64,000 nt of DNA from Elusimicrobiota bacterium (GTDB lineage: Bacteria; Elusimicrobiota; Elusimicrobia; UBA1565): the NCBI GenBank assembly GCA_003450735.1, contig DMEZ01000018.1, positions 60,286 to 124,285 on the forward strand, in the 5' to 3' direction. The position numbers were made by a program, and so were the translations under genes. The notes beneath the pieces were generated by a model. The model made no database searches and was not told where the DNA came from. It saw nothing but the letters and a program-made list of their open reading frames with translations. This document shows positions 25,832 through 33,902 of this stretch, in pieces. Numbering within the stretch: the stretch's first letter is position 1; each line of letters starts with the position of its first letter.

Positions 25832-26626
25832 ATGAAGATCGAAGGCAGCGTCGCGGTCGTGACCGGCGGAGGCAACGGCATCGGGGAGGCGGTCGTCCGC
25901 TACCTGGCCGGCGCCGGGGCGAAGGTGGCGGTCGTGGACATGTCCCAAAAGGACCTCGACCGCGTGGTGGGCGACCTCAAGGCCCAGGGGAAGCAGGCCG
26001 TGGGCATCCAGGCGAACGTGACGAGCGAGGCCGACACCGCTCGCTTCATCAAGGCCGCCGTCGACGCCTTCGGGAAGATCAACATCCTCGTGACCTGCGC
26101 CGGCATCATCCGCGACGGCACGATGCTCAACCTCGACAAGGAGACCGGCAAGGTGAGCCGCAAGCTCACCCTCGACAAGTGGCAGGCGGTCATCGACGTG
26201 AACCTGACCGGCACCTTCCTCTCGGTCCGCGACGCGGCCGAGGCCATGGTCAACGGCGGCTGGCCGGGCGTCCTCATCCCCATCTCGTCGATCAACAAGG
26301 TCGGGCAGGTGGGCCAGCTCAACTACTCCTCGACCAAGGTCGCCGACGCCCTGCTGCCCAAGATCGTGGTGGGCGAGTTCCAACTCAGGGGCATCAAGAA
26401 CATCCGCTGCGTGGCCATCGCCCCGGGCTACACCGCCACCCCCCTCCTCAAGGGCATGAACCAGGACGCCCTGAAAGCCATCGTCGCGGACGTGCACCTC
26501 GGGCGCCTCATCGAACCCGAGGAGATCGCCTCCCTCATCGGCCACTGCGTCGAGAACGAGGCGATGAACGCCACCACCGTCGAGATCACCGGCGGACTCT
26601 GCTACCCGAAAGGGATCGCGAAGTAG
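25832..26626 (+). CDS. Short-chain dehydrogenase/reductase (FabG/3-hydroxyacyl type)
   Basis: 264 residues, classical SDR length. The cofactor motif TGGGNGIG is near residue 11, NILVTCAG near 85, catalytic Ser in PISSINK near 150 and YxxxK as NYSSTK near 165. Asp in VVDMS after the second strand favours NAD over NADP. It has a clear GGAG site 8 bases after the CoA-transferase. In this operon it probably oxidises a 3-hydroxyacyl-CoA, or a related alcohol, before thiolysis. Confidence 0.88.
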   Translation: MKIEGSVAVVTGGGNGIGEAVVRYLAGAGAKVAVVDMSQKDLDRVVGDLKAQGKQAVGIQANVTSEADTARFIKAAVDAFGKINILVTCAGIIRDGTMLNLDKETGKVSRKLTLDKWQAVIDVNLTGTFLSVRDAAEAMVNGGWPGVLIPISSINKVGQVGQLNYSSTKVADALLPKIVVGEFQLRGIKNIRCVAIAPGYTATPLLKGMNQDALKAIVADVHLGRLIEPEEIASLIGHCVENEAMNATTVEITGGLCYPKGIAK

Positions 26627-26637
26627 GAGACACCATC

Positions 26638-27885
26638 ATGAGCAAAGCCAGCATCATCGGGGCGTTTAACACCGAGTTCGGCGTCTTCGTCAGGAAGGAC
26701 CCGGCGACGGGCCTCCTGAGCGACACCAAGACCTACTACGACCTGCTCGTGGAGGCGGGCCGCGGCGCCATCCAGGACGCGGGCCTGGAAGCCAAGGACA
26801 TCGACGCCGTCTACGTGGGCTCCTGCTCCCCGGCCTCCTTCCTCAACCAGGAGCACGTCGCCCCCCTCGCCGCCGAGATCGACCCGTCTTTGCGCTTCAA
26901 GCCCATGACCCGCACCGAGTGCGCCTGCGCCTCCTCGACGGTGGCGCTCTACGACGCGGTCTACGCGGTCGAGGCCGGCCGCTATAAGAACGTCCTCGTC
27001 GTCGGCGTCGAGAAGATGAACCTTTTGCCGACCCCGCAGATGACGCACGTGCTCTCCTGCTGCTCTCACTGGCCCAGCGAAGGCTCCAAGGGGATGTCCT
27101 TCCCCATGCTCTTCGCCGAGTACGCCAAGGGCTACCAGGCCCAGCACCAGATCAAGGACGGGGAGTTCGAGGACATGCTCTTCACCGTCGGCGCCCTCGG
27201 CTACAAGAACGGCGCGGAGAACCCCCTGGCGCACGCCCGCAAGGGGCCGACCACGGTCGCGGAGCTCAAGGCCCTCTGCCAGCCCGACGAGCGGGGCCGC
27301 TCGAAGAACGCGATGATCGCCAAGCCCCTGCGTCTGCACGACTGCTCGCTGGTCTCGGACGGCGCCGCGGCGCTGGTCGTGACCTCCACGGCGGCCGCCA
27401 GGAGCCGCAGGAAGGCGGTGGAGATCGCCGGCATCGGGCACTCGGTCGAGCGCCTGCCCATCGGCGTGCGGCCGAACATGCACGAGCTCATGGGCGGCAA
27501 GGACGCGGCGCGCAAGGCCTACGCGGAAGCCGGCATCCAGGCCTCGGACGTGGACTTCGCCGAGGTGCACGACTGCTTCACCATCAACCAGCTCCTCTCC
27601 ACCGAGGCGCTGGGCTTCTCGAAGGACGGCCGGGCGGGTTATGACTACCTCGACGGCCGGTTCACGCGCGAGGACAACAAGGTCGCGGTGAACCTCTCGG
27701 GCGGCCTCAAGTCCAAGGGCCACCCGGTGGGGGCGACGGGCGCCTCGATGCACGCGCTGGTCTATAAGCAGCTGGTGGATGAGCCCATCGGCGTGAAGGC
27801 GAAGAAGGCGGAGATCGGCGTGGCCTTCAACGTGGGCGGCTCCGCGGTGAGCAACTGCGTGAGCGTGCTGCGGAGGCTCAAGTGA
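26638..27885 (+). CDS. SCP2-type thiolase (acetyl-CoA acetyltransferase family)
   Basis: 415 residues from ATG 26638 (GGAG upstream). The nucleophilic Cys is in TECACASSTVAL near residue 95, VHDCFTINQLL near 305 corresponds to the SCP-x/SCP2-thiolase subgroup, and the catalytic His is in GLKSKGHPVGATG near 360. The enzyme would cleave or form a 3-ketoacyl-CoA. Together with the SDR and CoA-transferase it completes a short beta-oxidation or ketone-body-like route. The next gene overlaps by four bases (GTGA). Confidence 0.9.
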   Translation: MSKASIIGAFNTEFGVFVRKDPATGLLSDTKTYYDLLVEAGRGAIQDAGLEAKDIDAVYVGSCSPASFLNQEHVAPLAAEIDPSLRFKPMTRTECACASSTVALYDAVYAVEAGRYKNVLVVGVEKMNLLPTPQMTHVLSCCSHWPSEGSKGMSFPMLFAEYAKGYQAQHQIKDGEFEDMLFTVGALGYKNGAENPLAHARKGPTTVAELKALCQPDERGRSKNAMIAKPLRLHDCSLVSDGAAALVVTSTAAARSRRKAVEIAGIGHSVERLPIGVRPNMHELMGGKDAARKAYAEAGIQASDVDFAEVHDCFTINQLLSTEALGFSKDGRAGYDYLDGRFTREDNKVAVNLSGGLKSKGHPVGATGASMHALVYKQLVDEPIGVKAKKAEIGVAFNVGGSAVSNCVSVLRRLK

Positions 27886-28220
27886 GCGCGGTCCTGGCTC
27901 CGGCGGAACCGATCGTCTACAACGGGAAGCGCTTCCTGCTCTCCCGGGGCAAGAGAGGCTGGGACATCCTGGTGGACGGGAAAGGCACCCTGGGGGCGGG
28001 CCTCTTCGAAGGGGCGTCGGAGGAGGAGGCCCTGGTAAGGGCTAAAGCCCTCATCAAGGACGTCCACCCGGTGGGGATCCGGCTGGTGGGGCCCGACGTG
28101 ACGCGCTCGACGCGGGTCGGGGACCTCCGCCTAGTCCCCCCCAACGTCACGCGCCCGAACTTCATCCTCTGGGACAAGGACAGCGTTTTGGGTGGGATAG
28201 ATGGTATGCTATGCGCATGA
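27882..28220 (+). CDS. Small conserved-looking soluble protein of the thiolase operon
   Basis: 112 residues from a GTG that overlaps the thiolase stop. It has no signal or membrane segment. Features are FLLSRGKRGWDILVDGKGTL and a Glu/Ala-rich helix EGASEEEALVRAKALIKDV. I recognise no family. The double coupling (GTGA upstream, ATGA downstream) shows it belongs to the operon. Confidence 0.6.
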   Translation: MSAVLAPAEPIVYNGKRFLLSRGKRGWDILVDGKGTLGAGLFEGASEEEALVRAKALIKDVHPVGIRLVGPDVTRSTRVGDLRLVPPNVTRPNFILWDKDSVLGGIDGMLCA

Positions 28221-28303
28221 AACTCCTCCATCTCCTCCTCATCTCCGCCGCGGCCGCTCTCCTGGGCGCCTGCAGTGGAATCCCCCTCATCCCCGGCATC
28301 TGA
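28217..28303 (+). CDS. 28-residue small lipoprotein
   Basis: ATG at 28217 overlaps the previous stop by four bases (ATGA) and reads MKLLHLLLISAAAALLGAC, then SGIPLIPGI and stop. Lys2, a hydrophobic core and the lipobox LGAC with Cys19 make it a credible entericidin-like lipoprotein. The mature peptide has only 10 residues (CSGIPLIPGI). Such short genes escape standard gene calling. Coupling to the acyl-CoA operon supports expression; the role is unknown. Confidence 0.6.
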   Translation: MKLLHLLLISAAAALLGACSGIPLIPGI

Positions 28304-28345
28304 GTCTGGAGTGACGTAGTCACGGCCGCCGGCACCGACTCGAGC

Positions 28346-28363
28346 ACAAGAGGCGGGAGCTCT
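28346..28363. terminator. Weak hairpin between converging genes
   Basis: AAGAG...CTCTT with a short GC-rich loop lies between the small lipoprotein and the caspase-FGE gene, close to both stops. The stem is short and there is no T-run, so this is a tentative bidirectional terminator. Confidence 0.2.
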
Positions 28364-31272
28364 TAACGGCCGGGCTTGGCGACGCGGAACCCCGCGTTGG
28401 ACATGGACATCTCTTGACCCATCCCCGCCCCCGTCATGATCCTGGGCGACGGACGCCCGAACGTCATGTCCAGGCTGTCGCCCTGGAGGATGCGAGCGGA
28501 GTCATCCCCCGGAAAAACATCCTCCACCCACTCCATCACGTTGCCCGACATGTCGCAGAGCCCCTGCTTCGTATTCCCGCGGAGCTTTGAGCATACGGGC
28601 CAGGTGCTTCCGCGGCCGCACCCGTTGACTCCATTGGAGAGCACGGCCCTCTCGCAGCTCGGGGGCTGATCGCCCCAGGGATAGTTGAGATCCTTGTCCG
28701 CGCTCCGGGCCGCGTACTCCCATTCCGCCGCGGTCGGCAGCCGCCCCCCCGCCCAGGCCGCGAAGGCTTTCGCCTGCCTCCAGTCCACGCAAACCACGGG
28801 CTGGTCGTCGCCCAGATACGAGGGCGGCAGCGTCCCCGCGCCGCAGGGCGACTTGACGCAGCTCCAGCATTTCCCGTTCAAGGAGTGATCCGGCGTGCAG
28901 GCCCCGGCCTCCACGCAGGCGCGGTACTGCTTGAAGGTCACCTCGGTCTTCCCCATCTGGAAGGCCTTCACGCGGATCTGCCGCGGAGGCTTCAGCTCGG
29001 CCCCGCTGGAATCGGAGTCCTTGATCAGCGTCCCCGCGGGGAGGCTCACCCAGTCGATCTTCGCCTGGCCGCCGGGGGCCTCCGGCGCCGAGCGCACCTT
29101 CGCGGGGAGCGCGCCCGCGTCCATCGCGGGGCGCAGCCCGAGCATGTTGTAGCTCCTGTCCGCAGTCTGGAGGGATCGTACCTCTGCGTATTCGTTGAAA
29201 GAACCGCTGCTCCACGCGCCTCCGCGCTCCACGCGCAGGGATTCCTCCGGGCTTTCCCATGCGCTACCATCAGTCGGGGCTCCATGATAATCGACATGAT
29301 AGGCATCCTGCACCCACTCCCTGACGTTGCCTGCCATGTCGCACAAACCCTGCAGCGTGTTCCCCTTCGGCTTCGAGCACACCGGCCAGGTGGCCTTGCG
29401 GCCGCAGCCGTCGGCCCCTGCGCCGAAAACCACGGCCCTGTCGCAGTCCGCCTCTTCGTTTCCCCAAGGGTGCTTCCAATCCTTGCCCGCGCTCCGTGCC
29501 GCGTACTCCCACTCGGCTTCGGTCGGGAGGCGGCCGCCCGCCCATTTCGCGAACGCCCTGGCCTGCTCCCAATCCACGCAGACGACCGGCTGGTCGTCCC
29601 CCTGTAACGAGGCGGGCAGCCTGCCTTTCCCCGTGGATCTGTCAAGGTAGACGTAGCACGTCCCATCGGACGCGTGAACCGCGGCGCAGGCCCCGGCCTC
29701 GACGCACGCCTGGTACTGCTTGAAGGTCACCTCGGTTCTGGCCATGTAGAAGCCCTTCACGCTGACCCGGTGCACGGGCTTCTCGTCGGGGCGGCCATTT
29801 TCGGAGCCCATCATGAAGGAGCCGCCCGGAATGCTCACCCACTCGATTCCCGCCTTGCCTCGGACGATCCCGGACATCGCCAGCTTCTGCAGCCGGGTCC
29901 GTACCGGCCCCGCCTCCGCGTGGAGGGCCAGTTCCTTGGCCATCACCGGCTCGATCCCGGGCGACTTCAGATAGGCCGCGATGAACTGCCCCGACCAGCG
30001 CTGCTTGTCCGCGGACGGGACCACGCTGAACGCGAGCAGCCGCGACAACTTGGCCCAGTCCGCATCCCGGGCGTCGAGGCGCTTCTGTCGGGCCTCTTCC
30101 GCCGCCTTTTCATCGGCTGCGAAACGCTCCCATTCCGCCGCGCGCTTTCGCGCCGCGCCCGCATAGGCGGGTGCCGCCTGGGCCAGGCCCTTCCACTTGG
30201 AGGCTTTATCCTCGGCCGAAGCCTCTCCCTTGTCGAACTTGAAGACCTCGTCATACTTCCCCAGCGCCTCCACGTCGATGCTTCCGAGATCCACGCCGGA
30301 GGCGCCCATGTCCAGAGCCTTGGGCGCCACGGCCTTGGGCACGTCCGGGAGGCTGGTGACCTGGAAGTCCATCCCCTTCGGCGCGCTCTCCCGGTCGATC
30401 TTCGCCAGATTCGGCGCCGGCTCCCTGCCCGTCCCCAGCAACGTCTCCCCCGCCCCGGCCGCGAGCTCAGGCGTCTGTGTCCGGTCTCGGGCCAAGCTCA
30501 GGGCCCGCTTCGCATACTCCACGATGCCCGAGGCGGTGACCTTCCCCTCCGCGTCGGCGGCCCAGCCCCTGAGCGCGCCCAAAGCCAGGTAGCTGAACGC
30601 CGGCCGCGGCTTCGCCGCCTTCGGCAGCGGCCCCGCGAACTGATCCGCTTTAGCGGCGGTCATCAGGATGGTCCGGGAGTCCATCCCGGCCGGCGCCGCC
30701 GCCATCACCACCAGCGGCTGGAGCCCCTTCACCAGCGCCTGCCCCGAGCTCGAGCGGCCGCTGAAGCAGGCGTCCACCAGCACCACGGTCTTGGCTTGTT
30801 TCCCCTTGCCGAGGATGCCGAGGAGCTCGTTCCTGGGAAGGCTGCGGGCGTAAAGGCTGTCCGCGTCCTGCTGGGCGTCGGCTCCCACCAGGACGCCATC
30901 CTTGCCGTCCTGGGACGGAGCGCCGTGGCCGATGAATACGAACCAAAGGCGGCCGCCCGGCTTCACCTCCGAGGCCGCCTTGGAGGCGTACTTGCGCATC
31001 TTCTCGACCGTCGCCTCGTTGTCGCGCAGCAAGGCGACCTTATCGGACGGGACTTTCAGCGCCTCCGTGAGGTACGCCTGCCAGTCGCCGGCGTTCTGCC
31101 GCGCCCCGGGCACGCCCTCGACGAAGGCGTACTTCTCCACGCCGACGATGACGGCGGCGTCCTTCCCGCCGCCGCCGACCGCCTTGGCCGGGGCGGACAG
31201 GTCCGGCCAGAGCTCCTGGGCGCGGCAGGGCATCGTCCAGACGGCCAGCAAAAGGAGGATCCAGGGTGCCAT
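28363..31272 (-). CDS. Secreted caspase-fold protein with two C-terminal FGE/SUMF1 domains
   Basis: About 969 residues from ATG 31272 (signal peptide MAPWILLLLAVWTMPCRAQ). A caspase fold at about 35-260 has the catalytic dyad His116 (VFIGHGAP) and Cys169 (VDACFSG). A helical linker covers about 320-460. Two formylglycine-generating-enzyme-type domains follow (about 475-720 and 730-969), each with PxGxF/L near the start, EVTFKQYxACVEAGAC, GRLPTEAEWEYAARS, CDMAGNVREWV and a final GLRP or GFRV. They share Cys pairs (PVCSK, GLCDM) absent from true FGE. The FGE fold here is probably a binding module. The frame is open upstream to 31338, but the signal peptide fixes the start. Confidence 0.85.
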   Translation of the reverse strand: MAPWILLLLAVWTMPCRAQELWPDLSAPAKAVGGGGKDAAVIVGVEKYAFVEGVPGARQNAGDWQAYLTEALKVPSDKVALLRDNEATVEKMRKYASKAASEVKPGGRLWFVFIGHGAPSQDGKDGVLVGADAQQDADSLYARSLPRNELLGILGKGKQAKTVVLVDACFSGRSSSGQALVKGLQPLVVMAAAPAGMDSRTILMTAAKADQFAGPLPKAAKPRPAFSYLALGALRGWAADAEGKVTASGIVEYAKRALSLARDRTQTPELAAGAGETLLGTGREPAPNLAKIDRESAPKGMDFQVTSLPDVPKAVAPKALDMGASGVDLGSIDVEALGKYDEVFKFDKGEASAEDKASKWKGLAQAAPAYAGAARKRAAEWERFAADEKAAEEARQKRLDARDADWAKLSRLLAFSVVPSADKQRWSGQFIAAYLKSPGIEPVMAKELALHAEAGPVRTRLQKLAMSGIVRGKAGIEWVSIPGGSFMMGSENGRPDEKPVHRVSVKGFYMARTEVTFKQYQACVEAGACAAVHASDGTCYVYLDRSTGKGRLPASLQGDDQPVVCVDWEQARAFAKWAGGRLPTEAEWEYAARSAGKDWKHPWGNEEADCDRAVVFGAGADGCGRKATWPVCSKPKGNTLQGLCDMAGNVREWVQDAYHVDYHGAPTDGSAWESPEESLRVERGGAWSSGSFNEYAEVRSLQTADRSYNMLGLRPAMDAGALPAKVRSAPEAPGGQAKIDWVSLPAGTLIKDSDSSGAELKPPRQIRVKAFQMGKTEVTFKQYRACVEAGACTPDHSLNGKCWSCVKSPCGAGTLPPSYLGDDQPVVCVDWRQAKAFAAWAGGRLPTAAEWEYAARSADKDLNYPWGDQPPSCERAVLSNGVNGCGRGSTWPVCSKLRGNTKQGLCDMSGNVMEWVEDVFPGDDSARILQGDSLDMTFGRPSPRIMTGAGMGQEMSMSNAGFRVAKPGR

Positions 31273-31353
31273 AGGCCATACTTTACCCCACTGCTTTTCA
31301 AGGTTCAAGCCTGAGAGCCCACCCCTCCAGCGTCTCACGCACCCACGAGCGCC

Positions 31354-32454
31354 CTATCGCGGAGCCTGCTCGGGAGAGAGGCGGCCCGAGGCCTCGAGCA
31401 GGGTCGACTGGGCGATCAGGAACTCGATGCTGGATTCGGCGCCCTGGTTCTCGTTGACCTTGCCCTCGTTCAAGCCGTCCCGCGAGCCGCCGGTCGCGGC
31501 GTCGTAGATGGGCAAGCCCAGGATGTTCCTGCCCAAGAACCACGCGAACGCCGCCCGCATCCTGTCCGCGTAGGCTTCGCGGCCGGTGCTGCGATAGGCT
31601 TCGGCCAGGGCCTCCACCATGGCGGCCGCGTCGATGGGCTGCTGGTCGTAGAGCGCGGGTTTCCCCCCGCGCGGGTACCAGCCCTTGTTCCCGATGACCC
31701 GCAGCATGCCGTCTTCGGAGAAATTGGCCTTGATCAGGAACTCCAGGGTCTTCTCGGCGGCCTCGAGGTATCTCTTGTCCCCGGTATGCCGGTACGCCAG
31801 GAAAAGGGCCTGGGGCAATTTCGCGTTGTCGTAGGTCGCCGTGTCCTCGAACCACTGCCAGTCGCCCGCGGCGTGGGCTTGGTACATTCGCAGAAGCTTA
31901 TCCGCTGAAGCGACCAGCAGTTCCCGCGCCTCGGGCGGTCCCGGCGGGCGTTCCAGGCGGTAGTGCAGCCCCAGCATGGCGTAGGCGAGTGACCGCGGCC
32001 ATCGCAGGCTGCCGGCCCGCCGCAAGGCTCGGCGGAACATCTTCTCGGCCCGCGCGGCCATGGGTCCGTCCACGGGATGGGCCGAGGCGTAGCCCAAGCC
32101 CCAAAGCACCCGGCCGAAGGCGTCTTCCGTGGCCCTCTCCTCGCTCCACCGGCCTTGCGCGCTCAAGCGGTGGCGGAAATCCCCGTCCCGGGTCTGTGCG
32201 CGGCCCAGATAGTCCAGGTAGGTGCCGGCCAAGGCCTCGGCGGTCTTATCGCCTGGACGGATCCGGTTGAACATCAGGACCGCGACCAGGGCCCGGCCCA
32301 CGTCCTCCGAGGCGTAGCCGTGCGTCTTATTGGGGGCGGTGCCGGCCGCGTGCTCGAAGATCCCCCTGGCGTCGCTCAGGGCCTGCAGTTGGGCCAGGCT
32401 GGGCTCAGGGACCGGCGTCGGCTCGAGGGCCGCCGCCCTCCGGCCGCAGGCCAA
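31354..32454 (-). CDS. Alpha/alpha-barrel lipoprotein of the sugar locus
   Basis: 366 residues from TTG 32454, rich in helices with W-Y-D patches (GDWQWFEDTATYDNAKLPQAL, NKGWYPRGGKPALYDQQP), as in (alpha/alpha)6-barrel proteins related to glycosidases and epimerases that often flank GH130 genes. Cys3 follows LA, and the in-frame codons upstream of the TTG read TLFALLLAAGLAC, a complete lipoprotein signal. No ATG, GTG or TTG precedes it in frame. The only unusual candidate I see is ATT at 32523, close to the cupin stop. The catalytic role is unknown. Confidence 0.65.
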   Translation of the reverse strand: MACGRRAAALEPTPVPEPSLAQLQALSDARGIFEHAAGTAPNKTHGYASEDVGRALVAVLMFNRIRPGDKTAEALAGTYLDYLGRAQTRDGDFRHRLSAQGRWSEERATEDAFGRVLWGLGYASAHPVDGPMAARAEKMFRRALRRAGSLRWPRSLAYAMLGLHYRLERPPGPPEARELLVASADKLLRMYQAHAAGDWQWFEDTATYDNAKLPQALFLAYRHTGDKRYLEAAEKTLEFLIKANFSEDGMLRVIGNKGWYPRGGKPALYDQQPIDAAAMVEALAEAYRSTGREAYADRMRAAFAWFLGRNILGLPIYDAATGGSRDGLNEGKVNENQGAESSIEFLIAQSTLLEASGRLSPEQAPR

Positions 32455-32509
32455 GCCCGCGGCCAGGAGCAGGGCGAAGAGCGTTCGCGGGGATCTGCGG
32501 GACGCCGGG

Positions 32510-32851
32510 CTATCTGCCGTAATCGTCTTCGAGCCGGACCGTGTCGTTGGGATGGTAGGTGGAGACCTCGACCAGCTGGACCCGGCCGTAGGGCGCGCAG
32601 AAGCGGTGCCGTGTCCTGGGCGGGATCACGACCGCCGCGCCGGGCCTGCAGACTCTTCTTCTGCCGGAGATCATCATCAAACAGACGCCTTTCTGCACGT
32701 AGAGCGTCTCGTGCTTCCGGGTATGGTACTGGAGGCTCAGGCGGCTGCCCTTGTTGATGGTCAGGATCTTGCCGAGGTAGAGGCCGGTATCCGCGAAGAT
32801 GGTCTCGCTGCCCCAGGGTTTTTTCACGACGGTCGTTCCCTTCTTCTTCAT
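32510..32851 (-). CDS. Cupin, mannose-6-phosphate isomerase type II-like
   Basis: 113 residues, equal to the C-terminal cupin domain of bifunctional GMP/PMI enzymes. VVKKPWGSETIFADTGLYLGKIL opens it, LSLQYHTRKHETLYVQKG carries the metal-binding HxxxxxE, and PGAAVVIPPRTRHRF the later His. It may isomerise mannose-6-phosphate or act as a sugar-binding cupin. It overlaps the GH130 stop by four bases (ATGA), which points to mannose metabolism. Confidence 0.8.
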   Translation of the reverse strand: MKKKGTTVVKKPWGSETIFADTGLYLGKILTINKGSRLSLQYHTRKHETLYVQKGVCLMMISGRRRVCRPGAAVVIPPRTRHRFCAPYGRVQLVEVSTYHPNDTVRLEDDYGR

Positions 32852-33813
32852 CTCAGCTCCCTGTCCGGGCCCGGGCAGGCCTTGATGTAAGCCATCACGT
32901 CCTTCATGGAGGCGCTCGCGACGGCCACGCAGGTGTCCGCCGCGCCGTAGTAGATCCGGAGCTCGTCTTTCGCCTTGTCATGGATCCAGCCGCAGGGGAA
33001 GATGACGTTCCCGATGTCCCCGCTCAGCTCGTAAGGCGCGACCGGGGTCAGGACCCAGTCCTTGCTCCTGCGCAGAACTTTCCAGGGCTCCTCGAGATCG
33101 AGCAGGGCCAGCCCGATGCGGTAGATCTGGCCGTAGCAGGTCATCCGCACCCCGTGATAAAGGATGAGCCAGCCTTCCGGGGTCTCCAGCGGCTGGGGGC
33201 ATAGACCCAGCTTCGCGCCGTCCCAGGCGTTGCCGTCCCGGGTCCGCATCAAGACCCTGGAGTCGCCCCAGTGCTTCAGGTCCGGCGAGAAGGACAGCCA
33301 CATGTACATCTGGATCGGCGATATCACGGGCCGGTGGATCATGGCCCATCGCCCGTTGATGCGCCGGGGGAAGAGCGCGGCATCCTTGTCCGGCGGCCTC
33401 AGGACGGGCCCCAGCCGCTTGAACTTCTTGAAATCCTCGCTGGTGGCGAGGGAGACCATGGGGCCGTCCTTCGAATACGCGGTGTAGGTGATCGCCCAGG
33501 TGTTCAGCTCCTCCAGCCGGGTGATCCGGGGGTCTTCGACGCCCAGCACCTCCTCCGGGTGGGTCTTGGGCTCGGGAAAGAGCGCGGGGGTCTTGTCGAT
33601 CGTCCAGTTCTTCAGTCCGTCCCGGCTCCAGGCGGTCGCAAGGTAGGAGAGACCGAACCGGTCCTCCACCCGCGCCAGAAGGAGCGTCCGGCCCTTGACC
33701 AGCGCCGCCGCCGGATTGAAGACCGTGTTGATGGGATTAGGCCAGTCCTCGGGGCTGAGGATGGGGTTGCCGGCATACCGGCGGAACAAGGTCTCGTCAT
33801 GGTAGCGTTTCAT
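32848..33813 (-). CDS. GH130 family glycoside phosphorylase (beta-mannoside type)
   Basis: 321 residues, normal for GH130, whose members phosphorolyse beta-1,4- or beta-1,2-mannosides to mannose-1-phosphate. Signatures are RYAGNPILSPEDWP at the N-terminus, VFNPAAAL, LGVEDPRITRL (EDPR holds the proposed catalytic Asp), DKDAALFPRRINGRWAMIHRP and ILYHGV. No signal peptide, so cytoplasmic. It is the first gene of the minus-strand unit, has GAGAGAG before the ATG and is divergent from the ABC transporter. It fits intracellular breakdown of imported manno-oligosaccharides. Confidence 0.88.
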   Translation of the reverse strand: MKRYHDETLFRRYAGNPILSPEDWPNPINTVFNPAAALVKGRTLLLARVEDRFGLSYLATAWSRDGLKNWTIDKTPALFPEPKTHPEEVLGVEDPRITRLEELNTWAITYTAYSKDGPMVSLATSEDFKKFKRLGPVLRPPDKDAALFPRRINGRWAMIHRPVISPIQMYMWLSFSPDLKHWGDSRVLMRTRDGNAWDGAKLGLCPQPLETPEGWLILYHGVRMTCYGQIYRIGLALLDLEEPWKVLRRSKDWVLTPVAPYELSGDIGNVIFPCGWIHDKAKDELRIYYGAADTCVAVASASMKDVMAYIKACPGPDRELR

Positions 33814-33902
33814 TTTTTCTCTCTCTCGTGAAAATACGGGCGCAACCTGATTTGTTCTATTGTACTATAGACTTCGGATTCTCCGCACTGATCCACTGCA
33901 GA
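33814..33902. promoter_or_regulatory. Divergent promoter region of the mannoside locus
   Basis: This 89-base gap is locally A+T-rich (33845-33880) in an otherwise GC-rich region. Minus-strand TACAAT and plus-strand TACTAT/TATAGA lie next to each other near 33858-33872. Neither has a good -35 box, so activator control is possible. It separates the GH130 unit from the sugar ABC transporter unit. Confidence 0.35.

Noticed and set aside
28363..31272. FGE domains taken as active formylglycine-generating enzymes or as diversity-generating variable proteins
   Set aside because: No sulfatase is nearby, the Cys pattern differs from true FGE, and no reverse transcriptase or template repeat is seen in the window.
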